Shown in pieces: positions 10,797 through 23,069 of a stretch of DNA of 64,000 bases. The stretch is from Symmetrospora coprosmae (taxonomy: Eukaryota > Basidiomycota > Cystobasidiomycetes > Symmetrosporaceae): NCBI GenBank assembly GCA_008802785.1, contig VUYT01000025.1:1-64000 (forward strand). The letters are read 5' to 3'. The notes under the pieces are model-generated. The model was not told the origin of the DNA. It ran no database searches and was given only the letters and a program-made list of their open reading frames with translations. Numbering within the stretch: the first letter of the stretch is position 1; each line of letters starts with the position of its first letter. The translations under genes were made by a program, and so were the position numbers.

Positions 10797-12977
10797 TCAT
10801 TCTACACGAAGCTGGCTACTATAATACAGTGGACCCTGTGTGGTAGCTACGTAGTACATCCTGCCCACGGAGCGGGTGAAGGCGGAAGGCGGAAAGGGAT
10901 GACACGAAGCGAAAGTGCGAAGGCGGTCTGAGCGGGAGCAACTACAGAATGCGTGCCTATTGAGCGTATGAAGGCCGTGGAGTAGTGAGGCGAGGATGGT
11001 ATGCTTTGCGCTCAGAGACCAGGCGTGCACAATGGATCCCTGCTCCTGCTCCTGCTCCTGCTCGGGCTCTGGCTCGGTCTGCGTGGCAGCGTCGGCGACC
11101 GTCACTGTTGCGGACGTGCAACCCTCGAAGCCGCAGTAGGCGTCAAGACTTGGCTCATTGAGGTGCAGCAGTTCGCGCTCGAGGTTCTCGAGGCTGTGCT
11201 GCGTCATGGCCGAAGCGGGGACTGCGGGCTCGGGACGGCACGGCACGGCGATGTAGCTCCACGGCGCGCTGTAGTCCGAAGTCTCGGGCGAGGAAGGGGG
11301 CGAGACCGTGCGGAAGAGCGCACCGGCATCTGTGTCGGAGGAGCCGCAGCTGCTGAGGGGTGACGTCGAGGAGGTTGGGCTGGTGCTGGCTGCCGGGCTT
11401 GCGCTCTTGCGGAAGATGGTCGGCTTGGAGGCGACGGCTCCGGTCACATCCGCAGTGAGGAAGCTCTTGACCTCATCGGCTGACAGGCATGCCTCTCGTG
11501 CCAGGTATCGGACTGATCGTTCCTTGGCGACTCTGCGGACACGGTATGAGCCGGCTGGGATCAGCTGAGATCGACTCACTCGTTTACACAGGGAAGGTAA
11601 CTCACGCAGCGGGCGTGCTCGTACTGCCTCGGGCCTGCGTCCCTGCGACGCCAGACTTGGCTTTCTTGACCGGAGGCAGGCGCTGGATGGGGTGAATCTT
11701 CTTGCCTTCGCTGGTCTTCCCGGCGAAGCAGACATGTGCGGTCCCGGGTGGCGTAAGGCGTCGGTTGTCGCCGACCCTCTTGCTCAGGATGGATTTGAGG
11801 GGAATGGAGACCTCGGAGGCGTCGGAGGGGGCTGGGCTGGACGCATCGATTATGCTGCACCATCGAGCGGAAGAGCACAGTACGCGTCAGCCTGAGGTAC
11901 GAGATGATGAGACGTCGATGCGGTAACATTGGCTCCCTCACTCGGGCGAAGCGATGCTGCACGTCACTCGATCGCTCGAGACATTCGCGACCTATTGGCG
12001 GGGAAGACAGCGTGCCCGTCAGTGTTTTCCCTTCTGCGAGCGACCATTGTTAATGCTAGACTCACCAGCGAAGGGTGCTCAAAGACGAGCGCATCGTTCT
12101 CTGCACCAAAGCGAGCGGGCGTGAAGCGAAAGACTGGCATGAAGCCGTTTGTCTGCGGGGCGGGCCGATCGTGAGTGACCGTAGCATCTTTGCAAGTCCA
12201 GAAAGGCAGGAAAGGCTCACTCTGAGGGACTTCATCTAGAAGGATGGGGGAGTCAGGCGGATCAGGTCCGTCTCTGCACGCAATATAGCATAGAACACGG
12301 ATCTGACTCACGATGCTAGCCTTGTTCGTCTTACTGCGGTACCTGGCGTTGTAGAGAGCGCTGAGCTGGGCGCCATCCACGATGATGAGGTACCCTCCAT
12401 CCGTTGACCAGTGAGCGACATCTCGGTCGGGACTGCTGTTGAGCAGGCTGTTTGGCAGAGGAGGAAAAGGACGGACATTGAAAAGAGGAGATTCAGTCTC
12501 AAGAGGCTGGAGCTGCACCAGTGCAAATTGTTCTTACGCGACGATGTTGTGAAGGAAAGGCTTGCCCTGAATCGAGCCAGGAGATGCCGAGGAGCTGGAG
12601 GCAGCAGAGGCTGAAGAGACGGTCGGTTTCATGGAGAGGCCTGCTTTGGCCATGAGGCGACCGGACAGAGGGCGCTTTGTGTGTGTGAAGGGAGTTGGTC
12701 TGTTGTCCTCGCGGCTGATAGACGTCTCTGCTTGGTCGGAACTGGTCGACGCGTCTGAACCGGATGCGTCGGCCAGAGACGCGTCCTCCATCTCGACGTC
12801 GATGGATGGGAGCGTGCAGAGATACTGAGCTCGGATCTTCTTAGCACGCGGAAGGGATGTGCGTGCTTCGACGAAAGGGACGCTTCTCTTGTTGCCATGG
12901 GTACCAGCTGAAGGACGGTATGACGCGTTCTCCTTGACGCTGCCATAGCCGCTGGGTGTGAGTCGGGTGGTGGGCAT
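10797..12977 (-). CDS. Protein with a diverged HSF-type DNA-binding domain
   Basis: Possible transcription factor. Exons: 12977..12538, 12447..12312, 12235..12221, 12152..12066, 11991..11942, 11854..11606, 11532..10797, giving 570 residues. About 145 Ser/Pro-rich residues come first. The segments of a heat-shock-factor fold then appear in order: GKPFLHNIV, AHWSTDGGYLIIVD, a basic helix KTNKASIMKSLRTNGFMPVF, and FEHPSL. These match the HSF pattern of F-x-KLY, W-s-G-F, FSSFVRQLN-YGF and FxHPxF only loosely. Key DNA-contact residues of the usual recognition helix (S-F-V-R-Q-L) are not kept. The C-terminal half is low complexity, with SILSKR and an acidic EPEPEQEQEQEQ run. The 15-base third exon and the 50-base fifth exon are required to keep the frame. 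Function is inferred only from the fold-like pattern. Confidence 0.68.
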
Positions 12978-13796
12978 GATTGTGGTGTACTGCAATTGGG
13001 TTCTTCAGAGAATGAGTGGAAGCGAGAGAGGTGAATGTGTGGTTTCAACGGGGTGTGCTCTCTTGAGGGATGCTGCTACAGACCGAGCTTTGTGATGTGT
13101 AGTGGTGGGAGCGGAGGAGAAGAGGGCAGAGAGACAGGAGGGCGTCTCTTGACTGACTGAAGAGGGTAGACGACTGAAGAGCAGGGCAGGCGGATGAGTC
13201 TGATCTTGGGTGGCGGGCAAGAGCCTTCCTGCCCTCCACCGTACTCCGTTGCAAGGGACAAGACCCTCAGCACATTCCTTTACCCAGAGTTGTCTTACGA
13301 TTGACGGAGAGGCGTGAGGTCTGTCCGTGCCCGTGCCGAGGGGAGGGAGATGCCTGAAGGTAGAGATTTCACAGTCCTTTCCAAAGGGACTTACACCTCG
13401 ACGCCAGAAGGAGCGCGAAGACGGCCGAGGGTATGATCACGCTCGTCGAGATGTTGAAGCGGTCGGACCGTCGGCGAGGGCGGAGGTGATGTTGAACGAG
13501 CGTGCGTCTACGACGGGGGGGAGGAGCCTGAGGATGCTGACCAGCTGCTGATGCAAAGAGCTATCGACGTCGTCAATTGGCATGCGGTGCAACAGATGAC
13601 GGTGAAAGGCGGGAGAAAGAGGCAGTCAGAGCGGAAGAGTGATCCTCCAGAGCGAAACTCCGTCCTTGCAGGGCGTGCCGTCCATACAGCCCTCGAAGCG
13701 GAGGCGACCTGTGCGCGGTAACCCAGCCGCGTCTTTCTCTTGACTGCATCGAAAGCGAGCCAATCCAGGCATATAGCAAGCGCGCTTCTCAAAACC
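12978..13796. other. Divergent promoter region
   Basis: 819 bases between the start codons of the HSF-like gene and the decarboxylase gene. Open frames on both strands here lack any recognisable domain and show no splice-consistent continuation. I treat it as regulatory and untranslated sequence. Confidence 0.5.
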
Positions 13797-15855
13797 ATGT
13801 TCGAACAAGTGCTCGCGGTCTTGCAGCGAGACCTCGAATCATGTCGTGTCACCGCAGACCCGGCCGCCCTCAAGCGCGCACAGAGGGACATCCCGAGGCG
13901 CATACCCTCGTCTGGCCTGGGCGAAGAAGGTGCGTCTCTGTCGTCATACAGCGTCACTTTGCGATATACGCTTGACTTCGTTATCTCGTTGCCAGCTTCC
14001 GCACGTCTGCTCTTCGAGTGAGTCGCTCGGAGACGAACTCGCCTAGCTGGCCAGCTGCCGAGCTGGGTCGGGCCGATACAGGTCCACGGACAGCTCCGGC
14101 TGGACTTGACATCTGACGCATACATTGGTCATCTATCGCATTTCTATCTTCCCTCTTCCGCCTTATAAACATCTTCCTTTCCTCCGTCTCGCATGCCCCG
14201 CTAACAGCACCATCGCGCCTGCCCTCGCAGCCGGACAGGCAGGACCGCACTACTATGGCTTCGTTACAGGTGGAAGGTCTGTCTACATCCCTACGACCCT
14301 TGAGAGGGCCCCGCTGACATGCATGGCTTCCAGAACGCCCGTCTCGCTGGCGGCGGACTGCCTGGTCTCCAGCTACGACGCGAACGTACAGGTGCATCTG
14401 CCTGTGAGTGCGCTATTTCCTGACTCGAGTATCAGGCGAAGACTGATGCGGATATACTCCACGCTGCAGGAAGTCACCATTGCCACAGAGATCGAGCAGG
14501 TAGCCGCAGACCTCGTCCTGGACCTGCTGGGCATATCGCCCTCGCATTTCCCCGGGCGCAGCATAACGACAGGAGCAACCGCTTCAAACATTCTAGGCCT
14601 GGCTCTAGGCCGGCAATTCGCAATCTCGCGCGTTCTAGGCGAGAAGTACGACGTCGCCGAGGACGGCTTTGGCGGCGTCGACATCGACATTTTCGCAGCC
14701 GGTGCGCACGCGAGCATACGCAAGGCTGCCGCGCTGGTGGGGATCGGTAGAAGCAGGGTCATTGGTCTGACCGATGCTCAAGCTACCGACGAGCCAGTCG
14801 CATTCGACCTCGCTGCTCTAGAGGCGCGCATGAAAGAGGCCAGAACTTCCGGCAGAGGGGTCATCGTCTGCCCTAGCTATGGAGAGGTCAATACCGTGAG
14901 TCTGTGCCATCGATCTCATATCAAGTCTACGCGGTGGCCTTTTCGTTGACGCATAAGCTGTTCGCCCGAACAGGGTGCATTCACGCCAGACATGCAGCGC
15001 ATTCGTGAACTATGCGATACGTACGGAGCTTGGATGCACCTCGACGCTGGTGAGCCGTACCTCTAGTGCGCTCGCGAGCTTTATCGAGGTTAATGAAAGC
15101 TCGACTGTGCCAACGCAGCCTTCGGAGCGTTCGCCGTCTTGCATCCAGATTTCGAGACTGAGATACGAGCAGGGCTGCAGCTCGCTGACAGCTTGACGGT
15201 TGATGCACATAAGTGGTCAGTCTCTGCATGTCTTTCTCGAGCCAGTCACTTCCTGTCTGACCCTGTCGTGCGCAGGCTCAACGTGCCCTACGACTGCGGC
15301 CTGTTCTACACTCGCTCGAGCGCGATCCATGCAGCAGTCATGGGCCCCGGCGGAGAAGTGCCAGCATATCTCAGCACATCAGGAGCCTCCATTCCTTCGC
15401 CCCTCAATACTCGCATCGAGAACTCCTCACGCTTCAGGGCTCTGCCGCTGTATGCCAGCCTCGTCTGCTATGGGCGGTCTGGCTACCAGGACATTGTCCG
15501 GCGAAACATTGCCTTTGCGCGAGAGATCGAGGCATGGCTCATTGCTAGTCCGCACTACGACGTGCTCACTCCGTCTTCGACGAGCAGCAGTCAAGGTGGT
15601 CAGTTCAGGCTGCTCAACATCGTCCTCTTCGCTCCGGCCAGAACGTGCGGTGTGAAGCGTTTTGAGGACGCAGAGACGGGCGGGCAGGAGATGGTCAAGA
15701 GCATCAACGAGACGGGTGAAATCTATGTGACGGGGACAAAGTGGAAGGGGAGGAGCGGGGCGAGACTGGCGGTCAGCAATCATCTCACAGGGCAGTCCGA
15801 TGGAGGTGCGCATTTCAAAGCTGTTGTCAGGAGGTTGGATGCCATCATGATGTGA
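13797..15855 (+). CDS. PLP-dependent group II amino-acid decarboxylase family protein
   Basis: Pyridoxal-phosphate enzyme of the aromatic-amino-acid/glutamate decarboxylase family; the substrate cannot be told. Exons: 13797..13929, 13996..14017, 14208..14276, 14334..14895, 14974..15049, 15119..15215, 15276..15855, giving 512 residues. Motifs in order: IPSSGLGEEG, AGQAGPHYYGFVTGG, the cofactor segment TTGATASNILGLALGRQFA, IVCPSYGEVNTGAFTPD, the aspartate strand WMHLDAAFGAFA, and the PLP-lysine box SLTVDAHKW. This is followed by LNVPYDCGLFYTRSS. The last exon carries the C-terminal small domain and ends in RRLDAIMM. The first exon starts MFEQVLAVLQRDLESCR, like fungal relatives. The 22-base second exon joins the frame exactly. 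No targeting signal is seen, so it is probably cytosolic. Confidence 0.88.
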
Positions 15856-16166
15856 ACATATGTACATGCACAGACTGGACTTCTGCAGTGCCATGCCTTG
15901 CTTGCCTTGCTTCTCGAGAGCGAGAGAAGTGAGCCGAGCCTTTGTCGCCCATCCTGCTCCGCGCTCTGACGTCGTCGGGACGCTGCTCGATCAGCCTCTC
16001 TCGCCACTCCCACGTGCCTCGCCTCGCCCGCCCATTTCGTCAGTCGAGGCAGTCGAGAACCTCTTCTCCCTTCCTCCCACCTCTTCTCTCAAACCACCCA
16101 CAGTTGGAGCTCCTCTTGCTTCTCAATTTCTCCAGCACCCACTAGCATCCACCACACACGCTCACC
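15856..16166. other. Intergenic region
   Basis: Downstream of the decarboxylase. The last 100 bases are pyrimidine-rich (CTTCTCCCTTCC, CTCTTCTCTC), as expected for a fungal promoter and leader of the next gene. Nothing else seen. Confidence 0.5.
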
Positions 16167-16907
16167 ATGTCCTTCCTCAAGTCAGAGAAGTGAGTGGTTC
16201 GCCCTTTTGCCGAAGCTCGGCCTGCCCGCCCGTGCACGGACCTGCTGACACTGCAGCCCGAACCATCGAATTGTGGGAACAGCTTCATCCGCCGCGGACT
16301 GCCTGCGTTCCTGCTCTTCATGAGCATCTTCGCCATCATTGAGATCGGAAGCGCTGGCTACCTGGGTTAGTCTGCTGTGCCATGCGCTCAAGACGGGCTG
16401 CCACCACAGCTTTCCAAGGGCGCACTGAGTGACGCTTCATTGCGCTTTCCATCCGAACAGTCGGCCGAGGCGATGCAGCTGGCAACTTTGGCATGTCCAT
16501 CCGCAGCAAGCTCCGCTTCTCTCTCTTCACCGGGCTGTGGCAGCTCGTCTTTGGCGTCGTGGTGGCAGCCGGAATCTGGAGGCGTCTGCGTGTCATCAAC
16601 TCTGGTGAGGCCCGCATCGCTCTCGACCGGATGGGTGCTGTGCAAGTACAAGAACTGAGAGATGCTCTCGTCCTGTTCAGGGTTCTTTGCTGGCATCTTC
16701 CTGCTCATCAGCTTCATCTTCTGGCTCGCGGCAGCGGCAGCCATCACGGACGAAATTCGGGGCTCCAACTACCCCTACGGCACCACGCTCCGCACGGTAC
16801 AGGTCATCGCATGGATTGAGGCCATCTTCACCCTCATCGCCATCGCATGGACCTTTGCAGGCGTGTCGCACGCCAAGGAAGGCATCCGAGGTAGCGTTGC
16901 CGCATGA
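16167..16907 (+). CDS. Small four-transmembrane, MARVEL-like protein
   Basis: Exons: 16167..16189, 16283..16365, 16461..16604, 16681..16907, giving 158 residues. The first exon is only 23 bases (MSFLKSE). The acceptor at 16282 was chosen because the nearer CAG at 16256 breaks the frame. Four hydrophobic helices can be read: LPAFLLFMSIFAIIEIGSAG, SLFTGLWQLVFGVVVAAGIW, GFFAGIFLLISFIFWLAAAA, and VIAWIEAIFTLIAIAWTFAG. Short basic loops and a cytosolic tail (SHAKEGIRGSVAA) complete it. The length and helix layout fit fungal MARVEL-domain membrane proteins, some of which sit at the plasma membrane. The assignment is by topology only. Confidence 0.72.
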
Positions 16908-17319
16908 AGGTCGGATAAGCTCGAACATCAGCAAGTGTCGTTTCCGAACTTCTGCGGCCTCGCCGTGTCGCACACATCCATACCTTCATGCTTGATCCAA
17001 ACCAAGCGCATATGTGTTGCATAGGAGTGACAAGAAAGGCGCAGGTGTCCTGACGAACGCCTGCCCTTCGTAATACATCGTCAAATCCGACCAGGCTCAT
17101 GTCGCATGCCTAATGTCACTGACCAGAATGAAACGCAGCTGATCTGAATGACCCCGACTGAACTGACTGAAGCATCTCTGAGTTCGCCCGGGCGAGGGGC
17201 TTCAGCTCATCTGGTCTCAGCCTCCATCCCTGCTTCTCGTCGTCAATATTCACATTGGAGATACAGCTTGCGCTCTGCTTACACTGCGTCTATGATACAT
17301 ATCTCGTGCGCAAAGCATA
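16908..17319. other. Convergent intergenic region
   Basis: 412 bases between the stops of the membrane-protein gene (+) and the VWA gene (-). It should hold two 3' UTRs. No hairpin terminator or coding exon noticed. Confidence 0.45.
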
Positions 17320-18574
17320 CTAGCCTGACCGGTCGATCCGTCGGTTAATGCTACCGAGCAGGGTCTGCGTGATGCGGCCTCAGCTCGAGGTCATTCTTCG
17401 AGGTTAGTTGCAGGACTGTGGGACTGGCTCACCTTGATCAGGAACTCGCTCGTGATCTGACCCTGATACGGCGTTGTGTCGACCATATCTCTGCCCTGCA
17501 GCTCATCGTCGAGCTCCCGAAGTGCGCCTGTCGCCTCTGGGTCGTTGCCGACCTGGATGAACTGCACGCCGAGCTGAGTGAGTGGGACATGGATGTCGTC
17601 CAGCCGCTTCGCGAAACCCGTCAATGTGTAGGCTAGGGTGTCCGGGTCGTCGGCTGCTCCGTCGGTCAGGATGAGGAGGTTGAGCGGTTTCGGCAACGAA
17701 GAACCGCCCCGCTTGGCTCGTTCGCAGGCATCGATGTAAGGAGAGAGGAGCTCCTCGACCTGGCAGAGCAAGCGTTGCGTTGGCCTTATGGCTGTGCAAG
17801 CTCCGGACATTCTGCCTTCCGCTCACCCTGACTTCTGTTGGCGTGCTCTCCCCCACTGGTCCTACATATTGGAACAGCTCGCGTATGCTCCCAGAATCCT
17901 TGGCACCTTGCAAGTACTGTTGGGAATTGAGGAAGTGGACATCGACGCCGTCTGCATCGTACCGGACGACAATGTCTGCGATACCTGCGAGAGCTTGCTC
18001 GGCCTCGCGCCAGAGGTCATACATGGACGCCGAATCGTCAACCAGAATCATGACCTGGGAGGTCAATCAAGCGAAGCGGGCGTCAAAGAGTGCGACGCGA
18101 ATGGGAGTAGGCCAGACGAAAGCGTACATCGTAGCGACGCAGCACAGCCAGCTTGTCCTCGCTCGTGTTGCTCCTCTGCATGGCTGAGCCTGCCACGGGC
18201 GTTCCTGGCGGGGGTCCTCCGACACTCATGGGACGAGGGGCAGTCTGATAGCTTGACTGACTCGACTGGCTCGCCATTGAGGGTGTCCTCTTAGGCGGTG
18301 GACCCGGAGGCTGCTGGAAGCCGGATGACGTCGACGGCGCAAGAGACTGGGGTCTGCCCGGCGCGGGCGCGGACGAGAGGGGTCTGTCGGAAGACTGTTG
18401 AGGGGCATAGCTCTGAGGACGCTGCTGCTGCTGTTGGTGCTGCGTCCTGAAGGTGCCTGCGGGTATTGTGGTCGCGGCGACGTATGACGGTGGCGGGGGC
18501 GGCGTTCCTGTGCCGTCCTGTCCGCCTGCTCCTGATGCCGGCTCTGGCAGTGGACGGCGTATTGTTCCGACCAT
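17320..18574 (-). CDS. VWA-domain protein with Pro/Gln-rich N-terminal tail
   Basis: Exons: 18574..18128, 18054..17827, 17759..17433, 17364..17320, giving 348 residues. The first about 140 residues are low complexity, rich in Pro, Ser and Gln (HQQQQQRPQS, PPPGTPVAGS). A von Willebrand factor A domain follows: LAVLRRYD, then VMILVDDSASMYDLW with the metal-binding DxSxS motif, TPTE as the second MIDAS loop, and LLILTDGAADDP as the third. FIQVGNDPEATGALRELDDE comes near the end. The intact MIDAS suggests a metal-dependent binding module. Fungal relatives of this type are common but mostly uncharacterised. The last exon is 45 bases and ends NRRIDRSG. No signal peptide, so it is probably intracellular. 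Confidence 0.82.
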
Positions 18575-18819
18575 ACTGTGATTCTCTGCGTGCTTCTCTG
18601 ATATCGGACAGAAGGAGAGAGTGCGTTGGAGGGAGAGGGAGGAGGAGGGGCACGGTCGAGGTGGAGGTGGAGGTGGAGAGCCACGCTGGTCGGTCACGTT
18701 GTCGCCTTGGAGAAGCTCCGACCGCATCGATGCATCGCCAACCAGCAAGCACAGCACGATATGACACGACCGACATGACGAGAAGATAGCATCCTGCCGC
18801 GTGGTGATATCGGTCATCC

Positions 18820-21800
18820 ATGTCCAGCTCAGGAACGGCTTCGGGCGGAGCTGCAGGCAGAAGAATACACTGGTCAGAGTCGAACTCATCCCAGTTCCTC
18901 GTCAGCTCCGCGAACGAGCTGCGTTTATGCGAATATACGCCTAGTCATGCAGTCAGTCGCAGCAATAGTGGACGGCGTCAGCAGGCCGGGCGGCATGGGT
19001 CGGCCGCACCGAGTGGGAGCAGTGCGGGACGACAAGCAGTAAAGACCGTGGCCGTGACATCCGACCTGCCAGCCTTCAAGGTGGGCTTTCGGCCTCCGTC
19101 GGCAGTCCAAGTTCAGTCCGCGCTGATGTGCGTGCTCGCTTCCCAGAGCCTGGCAATCTCCCCCGGCCCTGCGTCTCCAGACCTCGTCGCGCTCGGCCTC
19201 CTTACAGGACGGACCATTCTCCTGCGCATACACGACGTCCCCGTATACACGTCCAATCCGCACCCTTCGATCCTCCATCTCAATGTCCGCAATCCACGGC
19301 CCTGCAACGTGGTTGCCTTCTCGCCCGTGGAGCCAAGCCTGCTCGTTACCGGCTACGACAAGGCGCGTGACAGCTCCTTGCTCGTCTGGGACACGCGCGA
19401 TGCGCTCGCATCAAGCAGTAGCACTTCAGCTGTGAGAGGCAGCAAGCAGTCGCCCGGTCCTCTGGCAGAGCCACGTCCGATAGCCCAATTCGGTCTCAGC
19501 GAGACCGTTTCGGCCGCCACCTTCCTGCATCACGCGCCGCGCACACTCGTCGCGGCCATGGCGACAAAGTGGATCCGCTGCTACGATCTACGTCAGCCGT
19601 CTGGATCGTCCATCACCGGCTCACAGAGCCAAGGCAACAGAGACGCGACCGCTGTCCTAGCGGGCCGGAATGTAATCTCGCTGCATGCTGACCCATTCGA
19701 CAGTCACCGTTTCGCGAGCGCCGCAGAGGATGGCCTGGTCAGGCTGTGGGATCTGCGCTTCACCAACAATGAGCCGCTCCTGACCTTTTGCTCCGACGAC
19801 GGCATCGTCAAGCCTTACACCGCTCCAGCTGCAGAGAACGGACGGCGCGGCGGGGATGGACGCAGCGAGCGCGGCAGCACAGGAGGCATCGGACGCACCG
19901 GGAGCAAGATGAGCTTGCCCGCTGTTCGCGCAGCCGCCGATATTGCAGCGGGACACGCTCAGGGCGGGAGTTCCGCAACAACTGGCAGTACCGTCTCGAT
20001 GGCCTTCTCGACGACGCGACGCGGACTGCTGGCTACGCTCGACAGCGATTCGAACCATCTCTCGGCATGGAACATCTTCGAGGTCGGCAGCGGCTACGTA
20101 TCTATCGACCGCAGCCAGGCTCGCAGGTACTCCAGCTCGCGAGGACCGAGTCAGGCTCACACCCCAAACGCCGGCGGAGCGCTCATGCTTCGATCTCACT
20201 CGCAAGACGCAGAATCGCCTATCCCTACTCTCTACTACGAGCGTAAAAGTAGGTAGAATTGCTGGAAAGAAACGTAGAAACGCCTCGGCGCTAACACTGT
20301 ACTTCCGCACAGCGAGCGATCTGCCCAGAACGATCAGCTCGTTCGCCTTCGTGCCTGGCCAAGGCGGTCCACAGCAGTTCGTTACCGTTGCGCGGGATGG
20401 CACAGTCGATTTCTGCCAGGTCAAAGAGTCGCCGCAATCTGCATTTGATGTGAGCGTCTCGTTCAGCATTTCCCGGCTTGCAGCAGCTTCTGACTCACAC
20501 GCTCTTTCCATTCAGACATCCGGTCAATTTGCATACTCGTGGGAGAACAAGTACGCGGTCGAGGGGCAAAACCTGGCTCCTCCAGCAGTCGTTGTCGATG
20601 CGCGAACACAGTCGCAGCACAAGGCGTCGCGTCAGCGTGATTCTGATAATGCCAGAACCGCCTGGAGGAGTGCTATTGGCAGGAGCGCGACGCTGGGCAA
20701 GATCGACAACTTGAATTCTCGGCAAGCCTCTCCCGAGCGTGCAGCTGGGAGCACAGGCCACAGCAGGAAGGACCAGGCACAGGGCCGCGCGAGCAGGTCG
20801 CATCCTCCCGCAAGCCGCCGCAAGCCAGCGCCCTCTGATCGCGAGAGTACGAACGACGATGAGGATGAAGACGAGTACGGCTACGGAGCGGACGACGCTG
20901 GGACTACGGAGGCGGAAGATGAAGAGCTGGAAGCGCTTCCTCCGACCATTCCCTTGCTAGAGAAGGACATCTCGGTCATCATGCGGAGTCGTGCACAGGA
21001 TGGGTACGGTCTTGACCCCGTCAAGAATCGCCGGCTCGTCTCGAAGGACAAAGACCGCGCTGGCGCTGCGAAGGGCACCCTGCACCCTCAAGCGGAACTG
21101 TGGTCATGGATTGAGCACGCGGCGAGCCTGTCGTCCGGTGGGCGGGCCTTCATAGACGGCTACGACTTTGGCTTCCGCGGCGTGCTGGCGATTCTCAAAG
21201 GCTTTGCGCCTCACGCGTCGTCCACGGCGGTGTCACCATCTCAATCACAGGATCAGTCACCCCGTATCCGACAGGGTGACAGCGGACCTAGCAGCCGCGC
21301 CTCGACCATCATCGATCGGCCAGGCTATTCATCCCAATCGAAGCGGAGTCGGACAGTGTCTCAGCCAAGCACGGCAGCTAGTAACGGTGTTGGGGCGATA
21401 GCGGATGATGTGCGGCACGTCATCTCGAAAGGCGACAGTGCTCGCGCTATGGAGAACGCTTTTGCGCGAGCTGCAACCGCGCTGAATCGCAAGAATGGCA
21501 ACACACCGTTCTCTCTAGGCTCAGGCACGAAGGTCGCGCAGCGACAGCTAGCACTGGCTAGCATTGGACCGGATTTCGCTACAGGGGATGTGCAGGCGGT
21601 CATACGCCGATACGAGGCAGCCGGCTACCCGTCCAAAGCTGCTGCTTGGGCGCTCTTTAGTGGGAATGTCGAGCTCGCCATCAAGTCGCTGAAGAACAAC
21701 AAAGACGAGAAGCTCAAGCTTCTAGCTCCTATCTTGGCGACTCACCTGGCGCAGAAGGACCAGCAGGGCACTTCCGCCTTCAAGGAGCTGTGTGCTGGTC

Positions 21801-22842
21801 TGAGCACAAACCTGGACGACCCTTTCATGCGCGCCATCTTCGCCTACCTTGCGAGCGGTGACTGGAGTGACGTGCTGGAAGAGGATGCGCTGCCATTGAA
21901 GGATCGAGTGGGAGTGGCATTGCGATTCCTGCCGGACGACGAGGTACGTTGTGATTGACCCAATGCGCATCGGTACAAGCTGACGACTAGAGAGCCTGGT
22001 CTAGCTCTACCGCAATCTAGAGCTCATGGCAGCCAAGGCAACCTCATCCGGAGATCTCGAAGGTCTCCTCCTCACAGGTCTGGATTCATCCGGCTTCTCG
22101 CTTCTCGGATCGTACGTTGACCGGACAGGGGATGTCCAGACCGCTGCCCTGGCCAGCGCCTTTGTGCACCCTGGGCAGATATATGACATCCGTGCCGAGC
22201 GGTGGATCGAGGCATACCGCAAGCTTCTGGATCATTGGAAGCTCTACATCATAAGAGCGCGCTTTGACATTGCCCGTGGAAGCAAGATGCGCTCAAGCCT
22301 GGCAGTCAAGGGCACTGAGGAGAGCAGCGTCGCCATAGGTGCTCTCCTTGCTCCGCCTAACATGGCCATCAGGTGCCACTACTGCAACGAGACTGTAGCT
22401 CCGCGGACGGTCCATGGTGGAGCCAATCAGTTCAACCAGCCGGTCAAGCGCAGGCAAGGAGTGCCATCTCAGCCAGTGCCGTCGGGCAGGGTGAGTGGGA
22501 AGCGCTGGACACATCCCATGCGAGGGCAGTCGCTGAATCTCGATGATTCGGCTACAGACGACCCGCTGTCCGAATTGCGCAAAGTCCTTCCCGCGCTGCT
22601 CTATCTGCCTCGAGTCTATCGAAGTCTCAACGACCGGTAACGACGCAACACCCGCGTGGTGTTGGTGTCAGTGAGTAGAGCTCAGCGCCCCTACGTAGCG
22701 ATCAAGTCTGATGCTCATTGTCCGCTCTCACAGACGGTGCCGGCATGGAGGACATGCTTTGCACGTTCTGGAATGGTTCCGCAGAGGGAACTCAGAGTGC
22801 CCTGTGGCGGATTGTGATTGCAATTGCCAGGTCGCGCAATGA
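18820..22842 (+). CDS. SEA4: SEA4/MIOS, subunit of the SEA (GATOR2) complex
   Basis: SEA4 (human MIOS) belongs to SEACAT/GATOR2 at the vacuole or lysosome and relays amino-acid sufficiency to TORC1. Exons: 18820..20248, 20313..20449, 20516..21943, 22005..22490, 22558..22670, 22734..22842, giving 1233 residues. The N-terminal propeller shows WD-type repeats ([33 protein letters not shown]). A helical solenoid follows ([40 protein letters not shown]). The C-terminus is the zinc-binding RING-like module: [30 protein letters not shown], and [20 protein letters not shown], closing with [11 protein letters not shown]. That pattern is diagnostic of this family. Two acidic/Ser-rich linkers (around residues 650-700) look disordered. 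The gene's own start is close to the divergent VWA gene (245 bases). Confidence 0.93.
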
Positions 22843-23069
22843 AGTTTCTGTATTCGCTGCTGTAGGAGCGCTCTGGTCATTCCGCTGCTATCTTGAGCAA
22901 CAGATGATGGCGATATGCAGTTGCCCCTGCGCTATGGCCTCATGACGTCCTGTATCTCCAGTTCCTTGCTGCACTTCCGATCCCTCCGAGCGCCTTATAC
23001 CCCTTCGCGCAGCAAGTGAGCAGCTGCCCTCGCTTGCCCATGCACTCTGAGTGATGCCCGCCTCGTTGC

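Noticed and set aside
13508-14125. 205-codon open frame on the minus strand
   Set aside because: It overlaps decarboxylase exons antisense, is Ser/Arg-biased and has no domain or splice partner.
16190-16256. Nearer CAG acceptor in the four-helix membrane protein
   Set aside because: It puts the first helix out of frame with the ATG; the acceptor at 16282 restores it.
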